Positions 15,385-22,113 of a stretch of 23,288 bases of DNA are shown here, piece by piece. The first letter of the stretch is position 1. Every line of letters starts with the position of its first letter. This DNA comes from Pseudonocardia sp. GTDB lineage: Bacteria > Actinomycetota > Actinomycetes > Mycobacteriales > Pseudonocardiaceae. Made by a program: the position numbers and the translations under genes. Below the pieces are notes generated by a model that had not been told where the DNA came from, did no database searches, and was given only the letters and a program-made list of their open reading frames with translations. The stretch spans positions 1-23,288 of the forward strand of contig JASLAP010000368.1 of the NCBI GenBank assembly GCA_030147065.1, written 5' to 3'.

Positions 15385-17009
15385 GCCGACTCCGATCCCA
15401 GGTAGGCGCGCAGGACCTCGGGGTCGCGGCGGACCTCCTCGGGGGTCCCGTCGGCGATCCGGCGGCCGAAGTCGAGCACCGTGACCCGCTGGGCCAGCCC
15501 CATCACGAACGCCATGTCGTGCTCGACCAGCAGCACCGACAGCCCCAGCTCGCGGCGGACCGCGGCGACCGCGGCGGCCATCGCCGCGGACTCCCCGGCG
15601 TTCATCCCGGCCACCGGCTCGTCGAGCAGCAGCAGCGTCGGCTCCGCGCACAGCGCCCGGCCCAGCTCGACGCGCTTGCGGTCGCCGTAGGACAGCCCGT
15701 GCACGGCGCGGCCGAGCAGCGGGCCGAGGTCGAGCAGCTCGGCGACCCGCTCGGCCGCCGCCCGGTGTTCGCGCTCCTCCCGCCGCGCCGACGGCAGCCG
15801 CAGACCCGCGGCCAGCACCCCGGCCCGCATCAGCCGGTGCCGGCCGGCGAGCAGGTTCTCGGCCACGGTGGCCTCCAGGGACAGCGCCAGGTTCTGGAAG
15901 GTGCGGGCGACGCCGAGCGCGGCGATCCGGTGCGGCGGCAGCGCGGTGAGCTCGTCGTCGCCGTAGTGGACGGTGCCCGCGGTGGCCCGGTAGGCGCCAC
16001 CGAGCACGTTGATGCAGGTCGACTTGCCGGCGCCGTTGGGCCCGATCAGCGCGTGCACGCTGCCCGGCGCGATCTCGAACGACACCTCCGACAGCGCGGT
16101 GAGCCCGCCGAAGCGCACGGTGAGCCCGTCGACCCGCAGCGGCCGGGCGGTCGGGGCGACCGCCTCCGCGGGCTCGGCGGCGGGCGTCACCGGCGCGGCG
16201 GTCGTGACGCCGAGGTAGCGGTCGCGCACCTGCTCGGTGGTGGCCAGCTCGGCGGCGGGGCCACCGGCGGTGACCCGACCGACCTCCAGCACGAACGCGG
16301 TGTCCGCGACCCGCAGCCCCATCGCCGCGTTCTGCTCGATGAGCAGCACCGGAGTGCCCTGCGCGTTGATCTCGGTGACGATCTCGCCGATCCGCTCGAC
16401 CAGCTGCGGGGCCAGGCCCAGCGACGGCTCGTCGAGCAGCAGCAGGCGCGGTCCGGCCATCAGCGCCCGGCCCATGGCCAGCATCTGCTGCTCGCCCCCG
16501 GAGAGCAGCCCGCCGCGCTGGTGGCGGCGCTCGGCGAGTACCGGGAACAGGTCGAACACCCGCTGCAGGGACGCCCGCTTGGCGGCCCGGTCGGACACCG
16601 GGTAGCCGCCGACGCGCAGGTTCTCCTCCACCGTCAGGTCGCGGAACACCCGCCGGCCCTCGGGCACCTGCACCACCCCGGCCCGGACGATCTCCGCGGC
16701 GTCGTCGCGCTCGATCGCCCGGCCGTCGAACCGGACGGTGCCGCCGGTGACCGCCCCGCCCACGCCGGCCAGGGCGCCGGACACCGCGCGCAGCAGGGTG
16801 GTCTTGCCGGCGCCGTTGCTGCCCAGCACCGCGACCACCCCACCGCGCGGGACCCACAGCGAGACCCCGCGCAGGGCCTGCACGGCGCCGTCGTAGGCCA
16901 CCGCGAGGTCGTCCACGACCAGCAGGGCGTCGGCGGGGGCGGCCGGGATCGCTGCGGCGCCGGGCCCCGGATCGGACACGTCGCGCTCGTCGGTGAGGTG
17001 CGCCGGCAT
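15381..17009 (-). CDS. Fused LivF-LivG ABC transporter ATPase
   Basis: This 542-residue protein contains two complete ABC ATPases. The first (about residues 29-267) is LivF-like: Walker A GSNGAGKTT at 63-71, signature LSGGE at 169-173, Walker B LLLLDEP at 189-195, and the LivF-type LLIEQN switch. A Pro/Ala/Glu linker (about 268-290) joins it to a LivG-like domain with Walker A GPNGAGKST at 323-331, signature LSYGDRKRVELGRAL, Walker B LLLLDEPVAGMN and LLVEHDMAFVMG. These are normally two separate genes; here the heterodimer is forced into one chain. ATG 17009 has AGGAAGG just upstream, whereas an in-frame TTG at 17036 has no such support. It is the first gene of the operon, with a promoter about 27 nt upstream. 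Confidence 0.92.
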   Translation of the reverse strand: MPAHLTDERDVSDPGPGAAAIPAAPADALLVVDDLAVAYDGAVQALRGVSLWVPRGGVVAVLGSNGAGKTTLLRAVSGALAGVGGAVTGGTVRFDGRAIERDDAAEIVRAGVVQVPEGRRVFRDLTVEENLRVGGYPVSDRAAKRASLQRVFDLFPVLAERRHQRGGLLSGGEQQMLAMGRALMAGPRLLLLDEPSLGLAPQLVERIGEIVTEINAQGTPVLLIEQNAAMGLRVADTAFVLEVGRVTAGGPAAELATTEQVRDRYLGVTTAAPVTPAAEPAEAVAPTARPLRVDGLTVRFGGLTALSEVSFEIAPGSVHALIGPNGAGKSTCINVLGGAYRATAGTVHYGDDELTALPPHRIAALGVARTFQNLALSLEATVAENLLAGRHRLMRAGVLAAGLRLPSARREEREHRAAAERVAELLDLGPLLGRAVHGLSYGDRKRVELGRALCAEPTLLLLDEPVAGMNAGESAAMAAAVAAVRRELGLSVLLVEHDMAFVMGLAQRVTVLDFGRRIADGTPEEVRRDPEVLRAYLGSESA

Positions 17010-17035
17010 CGCAGCCTTCCTGTGGAGGTGCGGCA

Positions 17036-17064
17036 ACGCTAGACAGACCGCTGCCGTGCGTCAA
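17036..17064 (-). promoter_or_regulatory. Promoter of the liv-type transporter operon
   Basis: On the minus strand TTGACG (17059-17064) and TAGCGT (17036-17041) are separated by exactly 17 nt. Transcription would begin near 17029, leaving a leader of about 20 nt containing the AGGAAGG ribosome site for the ATPase gene. Confidence 0.7.
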
Positions 17065-17067
17065 CGT

Positions 17068-17079
17068 AAGTTCCAACTT
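17068..17079. promoter_or_regulatory. AAGTT-CC-AACTT palindrome between liv operon and PaaX-like gene
   Basis: AAGTT (17068-17072) and AACTT (17075-17079) form an inverted repeat with a 2-nt centre, 3 nt upstream of the liv -35 box and 49 nt before the regulator's ATG. It is AT-richer than anything nearby. It is the best candidate for the site of the divergently encoded PaaX-like regulator, possibly controlling both directions. Confidence 0.5.
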
Positions 17080-17127
17080 TTCTGTGAGCGGCCTCTCCTC
17101 ACCCCGATCTCGTGGTCCAATCGCGGC

Positions 17128-17976
17128 ATGACCGCGGCTCCCGACGTCCCCGACGTCGTGCGCATCGGCCGGCGCCGGCCCCAGCAGCTGCTGCTGAGCC
17201 TGTTCGGCGCGCTGGTGCTGGACCGGGGCTACGGCCCGATCAGCACGCGCGTCTACCTGCACCTGCTGGCCGACCTGGGGGTGGCCGAGGCCGCCGCCCG
17301 GGCCACGCTCACCCGGATGACCCGCAAGGGCCTGCTCGACCGGGTCCGGCAGGGCCGCACCGCGCAGTACCTGCTCACCCCGGCCGCGGAGGACATGCTG
17401 CGCCGGGCCGAACACCGGGTCGACGCCGCGGCGCCGTTCGACCACCCCCCGGACGAGTGGACGCTGCTCAGCTACTCGATGCCGGAGAGCCGCCGCGACC
17501 TGCGCCACCAGATCCGCGCCCGGCTGGCCTGGGCCGGGTTCGGCGGCCTGCGCGACGGGCTGTGGATCGCCCCGGGCACGGTGGACGTGACCGCGGTGTT
17601 CGAGGGCCCGCAGTTCGCCGGGCTGGCCGAGCTGGCCGACGCGTTCACCGCCCGCCCGGTCCCGGGCACCCGGATCGGCTCGCTGGTCAGCCGGGCCTGG
17701 GACGTCGAGGCGATCCGGGCCGAGCACCAGGCGTTCGGCCGGCTGTGGACCGCGGACCGGGCCGAGCGCGGCCGGCCGATCACCCGGCTGACCCAGCTCG
17801 GCGCGGACTGGCTGCAGCTGCTGCGGGTCGACCCGGGCCTGCCCGCCGCGCACCTGCCGGCGGACTGGCCTGCCCCGGCCAGCGCGGCCCTCTACCGGGA
17901 GCGCTTCGCCGCCCTGGAGCCGGCGGCCACCGAGCAGCTGGAGCGCCTGCTGCGTTCCGACGCCGGCCGCCGCTGA
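17128..17976 (+). CDS. PaaX-family transcriptional regulator
   Basis: This 282-residue protein has the layout of PaaX, the repressor of phenylacetate catabolism that responds to phenylacetyl-CoA. The N-terminal winged helix starts with RPQQLLLSLFGALVLDRG and includes AAARATLTRMTRKGLL as recognition region; the middle has DEWTLLSYSMPESRRDLRHQIRARLAWAGFGGLRDGLWIAP, split here only for description, and the C-terminal domain continues with LTQLGADWLQLLRVDPGLP. ATG 17128 is the first sensible start; the frame upstream contains only non-homologous sequence. It is divergent from the liv-type transporter and converges with the nmrA-like gene 15 nt away. The effector is likely an acyl-CoA, but no phenylacetate genes are visible here. 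Confidence 0.9.
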   Translation: MTAAPDVPDVVRIGRRRPQQLLLSLFGALVLDRGYGPISTRVYLHLLADLGVAEAAARATLTRMTRKGLLDRVRQGRTAQYLLTPAAEDMLRRAEHRVDAAAPFDHPPDEWTLLSYSMPESRRDLRHQIRARLAWAGFGGLRDGLWIAPGTVDVTAVFEGPQFAGLAELADAFTARPVPGTRIGSLVSRAWDVEAIRAEHQAFGRLWTADRAERGRPITRLTQLGADWLQLLRVDPGLPAAHLPADWPAPASAALYRERFAALEPAATEQLERLLRSDAGRR

Positions 17977-17991
17977 CCCGCTCCGCCGAGG

Positions 17992-18870
17992 TCAGCCGCC
18001 GAAGGCGGCGGCGTGGTCGCGGGCGAAGGTGGCGATGTCGCGCGGCGGGGTGCCGGTGACGTCGGCGACGGTGGGCCACACCGTGGCGGCCTCGCCGCGC
18101 GCGTAGTGGGCGTAGTCCTCCAGCAGCCCCTCGACCTGCCAGGCCGGCAGCACTCCCCGCAGCGCGCCGGCGAAGTCCTCCGGCGCGACGTCGACGAAGG
18201 CCACCGGCCGTCCGGTCGCGGCGCCGAGGGCGTCGGCCATCTCGGCGTGGGTGAGCGCGGCCGGGCCGGTGATCTCGTAGCTGCGGCCGAGGTGGCCCGG
18301 CTCGGTGAGCGCGGCCGCCGCGACCGCGGCGATGTCGCGCACGTCCACCGCGCTGACCCGGGCCTCGCCGATCGGGGCGGTCAGCCGGCCGTGCTCGCGG
18401 ATCTGACCGGCCAGCGCCAGCAGGCCCTGGAAGTACAGGTTCGGGCGCAGGAAGGTGAAGCCGATGCCGAGCTCGCGCACCCGTCGCTCGACTGCGGCGT
18501 GGTAGCGCAGGAACCGCACCGGGGAATCCTCCGTCGCCGCGTACTGGCTCAGCACGACGACCTGCTGCACCCCGGCGGCCGCCGCGGCCTCGGCGAACCC
18601 GACCTGCTGCCGCTCGGCCCGCTCCGACGAGGGGGTGACCAGGTAGGCCCGGTCGGTCCCGCGCACCGCCGCGGCCACCGCCCCCGCGTCGTCGAAGTCG
18701 GCGACGACGGTGGGCACGGCCGGGAAGCGGGACCCGAACCGGGCCGCCGCGGCCTGGTCGCGGACCATCGCCCGCACCGGGGCCCCGGCCGCGATCAGCC
18801 GTTCCACCAGCGCGGACCCGGTGGCCCCGGTCGCTCCGGTCACCAGCACCGCACTGCTGCGCTCGCTCAT
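17992..18870 (-). CDS. NmrA-like NAD(P)-binding family protein
   Basis: This 292-residue atypical SDR has the loop VLVTGATGATGSALVERL at the N-terminus and follows the NmrA/quinone-reductase-2-like pattern: VRAMVRD after strand 2, VVADFDD after strand 3, VVVLSQYAA, then FTFLRPNLYFQGLL and the YEITGPAALTHAEMADAL domain. Such proteins act as NAD(P)H-dependent reductases or redox sensors; the classical YxxxK catalytic pair is not evident. Two ATGs are available. GAGGAG (18877-18882) abuts the first (18876) with no spacing, so the second, at 18870, is the likely start. The upstream 99 nt hold two copies of an 18-nt operator in inverted orientation, so expression is probably tightly repressed. Confidence 0.88.
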   Translation of the reverse strand: MSERSSAVLVTGATGATGSALVERLIAAGAPVRAMVRDQAAAARFGSRFPAVPTVVADFDDAGAVAAAVRGTDRAYLVTPSSERAERQQVGFAEAAAAAGVQQVVVLSQYAATEDSPVRFLRYHAAVERRVRELGIGFTFLRPNLYFQGLLALAGQIREHGRLTAPIGEARVSAVDVRDIAAVAAAALTEPGHLGRSYEITGPAALTHAEMADALGAATGRPVAFVDVAPEDFAGALRGVLPAWQVEGLLEDYAHYARGEAATVWPTVADVTGTPPRDIATFARDHAAAFGG

Positions 18871-18896
18871 CGACATCTCCTCGGATTGGCGTTCGT

Positions 18897-18914
18897 ATTC
18901 GAGAGCACTGCTCT
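18897..18914. promoter_or_regulatory. Operator copy 1 upstream of nmrA-like gene
   Basis: ATTCGAGAGCACTGCTCT contains the odd palindrome AGAGCA-C-TGCTCT (18902-18914), extended to CGAGAGCA/TGCTCTCG over 18900-18916. It is the exact reverse complement of copy 2 over 18 nt. It lies just downstream of the predicted start of nmrA transcription. Confidence 0.7.
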
Positions 18915-18924
18915 CGTAACGCCG

Positions 18925-18953
18925 ACGATGCCACGGCTGCGGACGGAGAACAA
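18925..18953 (-). promoter_or_regulatory. Weak candidate promoter of the nmrA-like gene
   Basis: On the minus strand TTGTTC (18948-18953) and CATCGT (18925-18930) stand 17 nt apart. Both boxes are poor matches. The position is suggestive because one operator copy touches the -35 box and the other follows the predicted start. Confidence 0.35.
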
Positions 18954-18970
18954 GAGCAGTGCTCTCGAAT
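18953..18970. promoter_or_regulatory. Operator copy 2 upstream of nmrA-like gene
   Basis: AGAGCAGTGCTCTCGAAT contains AGAGCA-G-TGCTCT (18953-18965). Its centre is 51 bp from the centre of copy 1, close to five helical turns, so both sites face nearly the same side of the DNA. The right end touches the MarR stop codon. Confidence 0.7.
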
Positions 18971-19473
18971 CAGTCGAGCGCGAGCCGGCCGAGCAGTCCG
19001 AGGAGGACGGCCCGCTCCTGCGGCGCCAGGGCGGCGAGCAGGGCGTCATCCACCGCGCGCGCCGAACCGGCCAGTTCCGCCAGCCGGTCCCGCCCGGCCC
19101 GGGTGGCCTCGATCAGCCGGGTGCGCCGGTCGACCGGGTGCGACCGGCGGCGGACCAGCCCGAGGCGCTCCAGGTCGTCGACGATGGCCACCACCGCGCT
19201 CGGGTCCACCCCGAGGAGCTCGCCGAGCTCGCGCTGGGAGCGCCCGCGATCCTGGGCGGCCGCGGTGAGCACGGTGAAGTGCCGGCTGCGCAGGCCGTGC
19301 GGGGCCAGCGCCCGGTTCAGGTTGCGGATCGCCGCCCCGCCCGCCCTGGCCAGCAGGAACCCGGCGTCGGACGCGAGGGGGCCGGGCACGCCGGCGACCG
19401 GGTCGAGCTCCTGTCCGGGTCCGCTGATGGCCCCTCCTCGGTCGTGGCCGGCCCAGCCTAACCGAGAACCCAC
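18970..19473 (-). CDS. MarR-family transcriptional regulator
   Basis: This MarR-type winged-helix regulator (up to 167 residues) has DAGFLLARAGGAAIRNLNRALAPHGL as first helices, then RSRHFTVLTAAAQDRGRSQRELGELLGVDPSAVVAIVDDLERLGLV as the DNA-binding core and the wing RRRSHPVDRRTRLIEAT, quoted in parts. The start is uncertain. GTG 19473 gives the longest form; a strong GAGGAGGGG (19431-19439) precedes only an in-frame ATC at 19428, and the next standard start is GTG 19389, close to where homologues begin. It is divergent from the amidohydrolase and ligase genes, and upstream of the nmrA-like gene on the same strand. It is a candidate regulator for either, possibly sensing an acyl-CoA as CouR does. 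Confidence 0.88.
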   Translation of the reverse strand: MGSRLGWAGHDRGGAISGPGQELDPVAGVPGPLASDAGFLLARAGGAAIRNLNRALAPHGLRSRHFTVLTAAAQDRGRSQRELGELLGVDPSAVVAIVDDLERLGLVRRRSHPVDRRTRLIEATRAGRDRLAELAGSARAVDDALLAALAPQERAVLLGLLGRLALD

Positions 19474-19512
19474 AATCGTTGACTTCTACAATCGATGACG
19501 CGTACAACCGAT
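19472..19512. repeat. Three ACAAyCG repeats with 16-nt period between MarR and amidohydrolase genes
   Basis: ACAATCGTTGAC begins at 19472, ACAATCGATGAC at 19488 and ACAACCGAT at 19504, so the repeats start every 16 nt. They cover the candidate promoter of the amidohydrolase gene and reach the longest MarR start codon. They look like a multi-site operator. Confidence 0.6.
19479..19508 (+). promoter_or_regulatory. Candidate leaderless promoter of the amidohydrolase gene
   Basis: TTGACT (19479-19484) and TACAAC (19503-19508) are separated by 18 nt. The ATG begins 7 nt after the -10 box, so the A of the start codon is the expected first transcribed base. No Shine-Dalgarno is present, consistent with a leaderless mRNA. 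An alternative -10, TACAAT at 19487-19492, lacks a matching -35. Confidence 0.55.
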
Positions 19513-19514
19513 CC

Positions 19515-20417
19515 ATGCAGCAGCCCGGCACGGAGCTCGACGTGGCCTCGCTCGTGGCCATCGACGTCCACGTCCACGTCGAGGTGGACCTGGACGGACA
19601 CCTGGCCCTGCCCGACGAGCACGCGCAGGCGGCCGCGGCCTACTTCGGCGCCGACCACGCCCGCCCGACGCTGCCCGAGATCGCCGCGCACTACCGCGAG
19701 CGCCGGATCGGGGCGGTGGTGTTCACCGTGGACACCGAGTCCTACACCGGGCACCCGGCGATCTCCAACGAGGAGATCGCCGAGGGCGCCGCCGAGCACG
19801 CCGACGTGCTGATCCCGTTCGCCAGCATCGACCCGGCGAAGGGCCGGGCCGGTGCGCGCGCGTTCCGCAGGCTGGTCGAGGACCACGGCGTGCGGGGGCT
19901 GAAGTTCCACCCGAGCATCCAGCACTTCGCCCCCGACGACGGCAGCGCGTACCCGCTGCTGGAGGTGGCCCAGGAGCACGGCCTGCCGGTGCTGTTCCAC
20001 ACCGGCCAGACCGGCATCGGCGCCGGCCTGCCCGGGGGCGGCGGCATCCGGCTGGGGCTGTCCAACCCGATGCTGCTCGACGAGGTCGCGGCCACCTTCC
20101 CCGGCCTGACGATCATCATGGCGCACCCGTCGTTCCCCTGGCAGGACGAGGCGCTGGCGGTGGCCACGCACAAGCCCAACGCGTTCATCGACCTGTCCGG
20201 GTGGTCGCCGAAGTACTTCCCGCCCCAGCTGGTCCGCTACGCCAACTCGCTGCTGCAGGACAAGGTGCTGTTCGGCTCGGACTACCCGCTGATCACCCCG
20301 GACCGGTGGCTGGCCGACTTCGACCGGCTGGAGATCAAGCCGACGGTCCGGCCGAAGATCCTCAAGGAGAACGCGGTCCGGGTGCTCGGCCTGGCCGGGA
20401 AGGCCGCGGCGGGATGA
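19515..20417 (+). CDS. Amidohydrolase-family metal-dependent hydrolase
   Basis: This 300-residue TIM-barrel amidohydrolase (Amidohydro_2 type) has the metal motif DVHVH with His19 and His21, a His in GLKFHPSIQHF (132), His162 in VLFHTGQTG, His204 in IIMAHPSFPW and Asp256 in FGSDYPLITPDRW. These are the metal and catalytic positions of the ACMSD/OHCU-decarboxylase-like family. In actinobacterial hydroxycinnamate catabolism an enzyme of this superfamily hydrolyses beta-ketoacyl-CoA intermediates, and the neighbouring CoA ligase makes that role attractive here, though decarboxylation is also possible. ATG 19515 is used: an in-frame TTG at 19479 is part of the promoter. The stop codon overlaps the ligase ATG by 4 nt (ATGA). 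Confidence 0.9.
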   Translation: MQQPGTELDVASLVAIDVHVHVEVDLDGHLALPDEHAQAAAAYFGADHARPTLPEIAAHYRERRIGAVVFTVDTESYTGHPAISNEEIAEGAAEHADVLIPFASIDPAKGRAGARAFRRLVEDHGVRGLKFHPSIQHFAPDDGSAYPLLEVAQEHGLPVLFHTGQTGIGAGLPGGGGIRLGLSNPMLLDEVAATFPGLTIIMAHPSFPWQDEALAVATHKPNAFIDLSGWSPKYFPPQLVRYANSLLQDKVLFGSDYPLITPDRWLADFDRLEIKPTVRPKILKENAVRVLGLAGKAAAG

Positions 20418-21964
20418 TCCACCGCAGCCGGCCGGCCGGGATCGCGTTCCCGGACGTGACGCTGACCGAGCACGTGCTCGGCTCCGCGGCCGGGGACGAC
20501 CGGATCGCCCTGGTCGACGCCGACCGGACCGAGCAGCTCAGCTACGCCGAGCTGGCCGCCGCGGTCGACGCGGTGGCCGGCGGGCTGGCCCGGCTGGGCG
20601 TGCGGCCCGGCGACGTGGTCGCGCTGATCAGCCACAACCAGCCGCGCTACGCCGTCGCGGTGCACGGGATCATGGCCGCCGGGGCCACCGTCACCCCGGT
20701 CAACCCGGCGTTCACCGCCGACGAGATCGCCAAGATCCTGCGCGCGGCCCGGGCGTCGGTGGTGATCGCCGCGGTCCCGGCCGCCACAGCCGCGGCGGCG
20801 GCCGCCGACGCCGTCGGGGTGTCGCACCGGTTCCTGCTGGGCCGACCCGGCGAGGAGCACCCGGGCTTGCGCCCGTTCGCCGAGCTGGAGGCCTCCGGCG
20901 AGCCGGCCCCGCGCATCACGGTCGACCCGGCGACCGCGGTCGCCGCGCTGCCCTTCTCCAGCGGCACCACCGGCCTGCCCAAGGGGGTCCTGCTCACCCA
21001 CCGCAACCTGGTGGCGAACCTGGAGCAGAACCGGGCCGGCTGGCCGGTGGCCGCCGACGACGTGCTGCCGGCCGCGCTGCCGTTCTTCCACATCTACGGC
21101 TTCATGATCATCCTCAACACCGGGCTGGCCGCCCGGGCGCGGGTGGTGACCCTGGCCCGCTTCCAGCTCGACGCCTACCTGCGGCTGGTCCAGGAGCACC
21201 GGGCGACCCGGGCCTTCCTGGCCCCGCCGATGGTGCTGCAGCTGGCCACCTCGCCCACCGTGGACGGCTACGACCTGTCCTCCCTGCGCCGCGGCATCTG
21301 CGGCGCGGCACCGCTGGACGTCGAGGTCACCGAGCGGGCCGAGCGGCGGCTGGGGTGCCTGATCCGGCAGGGCTACGGGATGACCGAGGCGAGCCCGGGC
21401 ACCCACCTGGTGCCGGACGCCGAGTTCGCCACCACCCCGGCCGGGTCGGTGGGCCGGCTGGTGCCGGGCACCGAGGCCCGGCTGGTCGACCCGGCCACCC
21501 TGCAGGACGTGCCCACCGGCGAACCCGGCGAGCTCTGGGTGCGCGGCCCGCAGGTGATGGCGGGCTACCTGGACGACCCCGGGGCGACCGCGGCGACGAT
21601 CGTGGACGGCTGGCTGCGCACCGGCGACATCGCCCGGGTCGACGACGACGGCGTGTTCTGGATCGTCGACCGGCTCAAGGAGCTGATCAAGTACAAGGGC
21701 TACCAGGTGCCGCCGGCCGAGCTGGAGGCGCTGCTGCTGACCCACCCCGACGTGCTCGACGCCGCGGTGGTCGGGATGCCGCACGCCGAGGGCGGCGAGG
21801 CGCCCAAGGCGTTCGTGGTGACCGCCCGGCCGGTCGACCCGGGCGCGCTCATGTCCTGGGTGGCCGAGCGGGTGGCGCCGTACAAGAAGGTGCGCGCGGT
21901 GGAGTTCGTCGACGCGATCCCCAAATCGCCCTCCGGGAAGATCCTCCGCCGGCAACTGCGCTGA
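20414..21964 (+). CDS. 4-coumarate-CoA ligase-like acyl-CoA synthetase
   Basis: This 516-residue enzyme belongs to the ANL superfamily that activates a carboxylic acid with ATP and transfers it to CoA. Motifs appear in order: FSSGTTGLPKGVLLTH (phosphate loop), PFFHIYGF, QGYGMTEASPGTH, GWLRTGDIARVDDDG, DRLKELIKYKGYQVPPAELE (hinge) and, at the C-terminus, PKSPSGKILRRQLR with the catalytic lysine. The order and spacing are those of plant and actinobacterial 4-coumarate-CoA ligases, including the PFFHIYGF motif in the acyl pocket, so an aryl-propenoic or medium-chain acid is likely. The start overlaps the amidohydrolase stop, and the two products must act in the same pathway. Translation is likely coupled. 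Confidence 0.92.
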   Translation: MIHRSRPAGIAFPDVTLTEHVLGSAAGDDRIALVDADRTEQLSYAELAAAVDAVAGGLARLGVRPGDVVALISHNQPRYAVAVHGIMAAGATVTPVNPAFTADEIAKILRAARASVVIAAVPAATAAAAAADAVGVSHRFLLGRPGEEHPGLRPFAELEASGEPAPRITVDPATAVAALPFSSGTTGLPKGVLLTHRNLVANLEQNRAGWPVAADDVLPAALPFFHIYGFMIILNTGLAARARVVTLARFQLDAYLRLVQEHRATRAFLAPPMVLQLATSPTVDGYDLSSLRRGICGAAPLDVEVTERAERRLGCLIRQGYGMTEASPGTHLVPDAEFATTPAGSVGRLVPGTEARLVDPATLQDVPTGEPGELWVRGPQVMAGYLDDPGATAATIVDGWLRTGDIARVDDDGVFWIVDRLKELIKYKGYQVPPAELEALLLTHPDVLDAAVVGMPHAEGGEAPKAFVVTARPVDPGALMSWVAERVAPYKKVRAVEFVDAIPKSPSGKILRRQLR

Positions 21965-22031
21965 TGGGAGCGCTCTCTGCTACGCACCGCAACCGCGCTG
22001 CGAGCCGATCGTGTCCGCTCCTGACCTCAAC

Positions 22032-22080
22032 TTGACGATTCGGCACCCGGGGTGAACACATAGGGCCACGCTCCCCTATG
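22032..22080 (+). promoter_or_regulatory. Promoter/operator region of the symporter gene
   Basis: TTGACG at 22032-22037 is a good -35 box; the best -10 candidate is the weak ACACAT at 22056-22061. A perfect 7-bp inverted repeat, CATAGGG (22059-22065) and CCCTATG (22074-22080) with an 8-nt spacer, overlaps that -10 and the expected start, an arrangement typical of a repressor site. Confidence 0.5.
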
Positions 22081-22084
22081 CGTT

Positions 22085-22098
22085 GGGCCGATCGGCCC
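22085..22098. repeat. Perfect 14-nt palindrome upstream of the symporter ribosome site
   Basis: GGGCCGATCGGCCC is a perfect palindrome ending 2 nt before GGAAGGA, the ribosome binding site of the symporter gene. It could bind a regulator or, less likely with no loop, affect translation. Confidence 0.45.
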
Positions 22099-22113
22099 CC
22101 GGAAGGACCTCGC

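Noticed and set aside
17010..17036. Upstream TTG start for the fused ATPase
   Set aside because: It would begin inside the predicted -10 box, and the ATG at 17009 has a good ribosome site.
14494..17853. A 1119-codon minus-strand frame ending in LivH
   Set aside because: Only the last 296 residues are a real protein; the rest reads the fused ATPase out of frame and the PaaX gene antisense.
17995..18009. GCCGCC-GAA-GGCGGC hairpin at the PaaX/nmrA convergent end as a bidirectional terminator
   Set aside because: It has only six pairs with a 3-nt loop and lies inside the last codons of the nmrA-like gene. Such GC repeats arise often from Ala/Gly codons.
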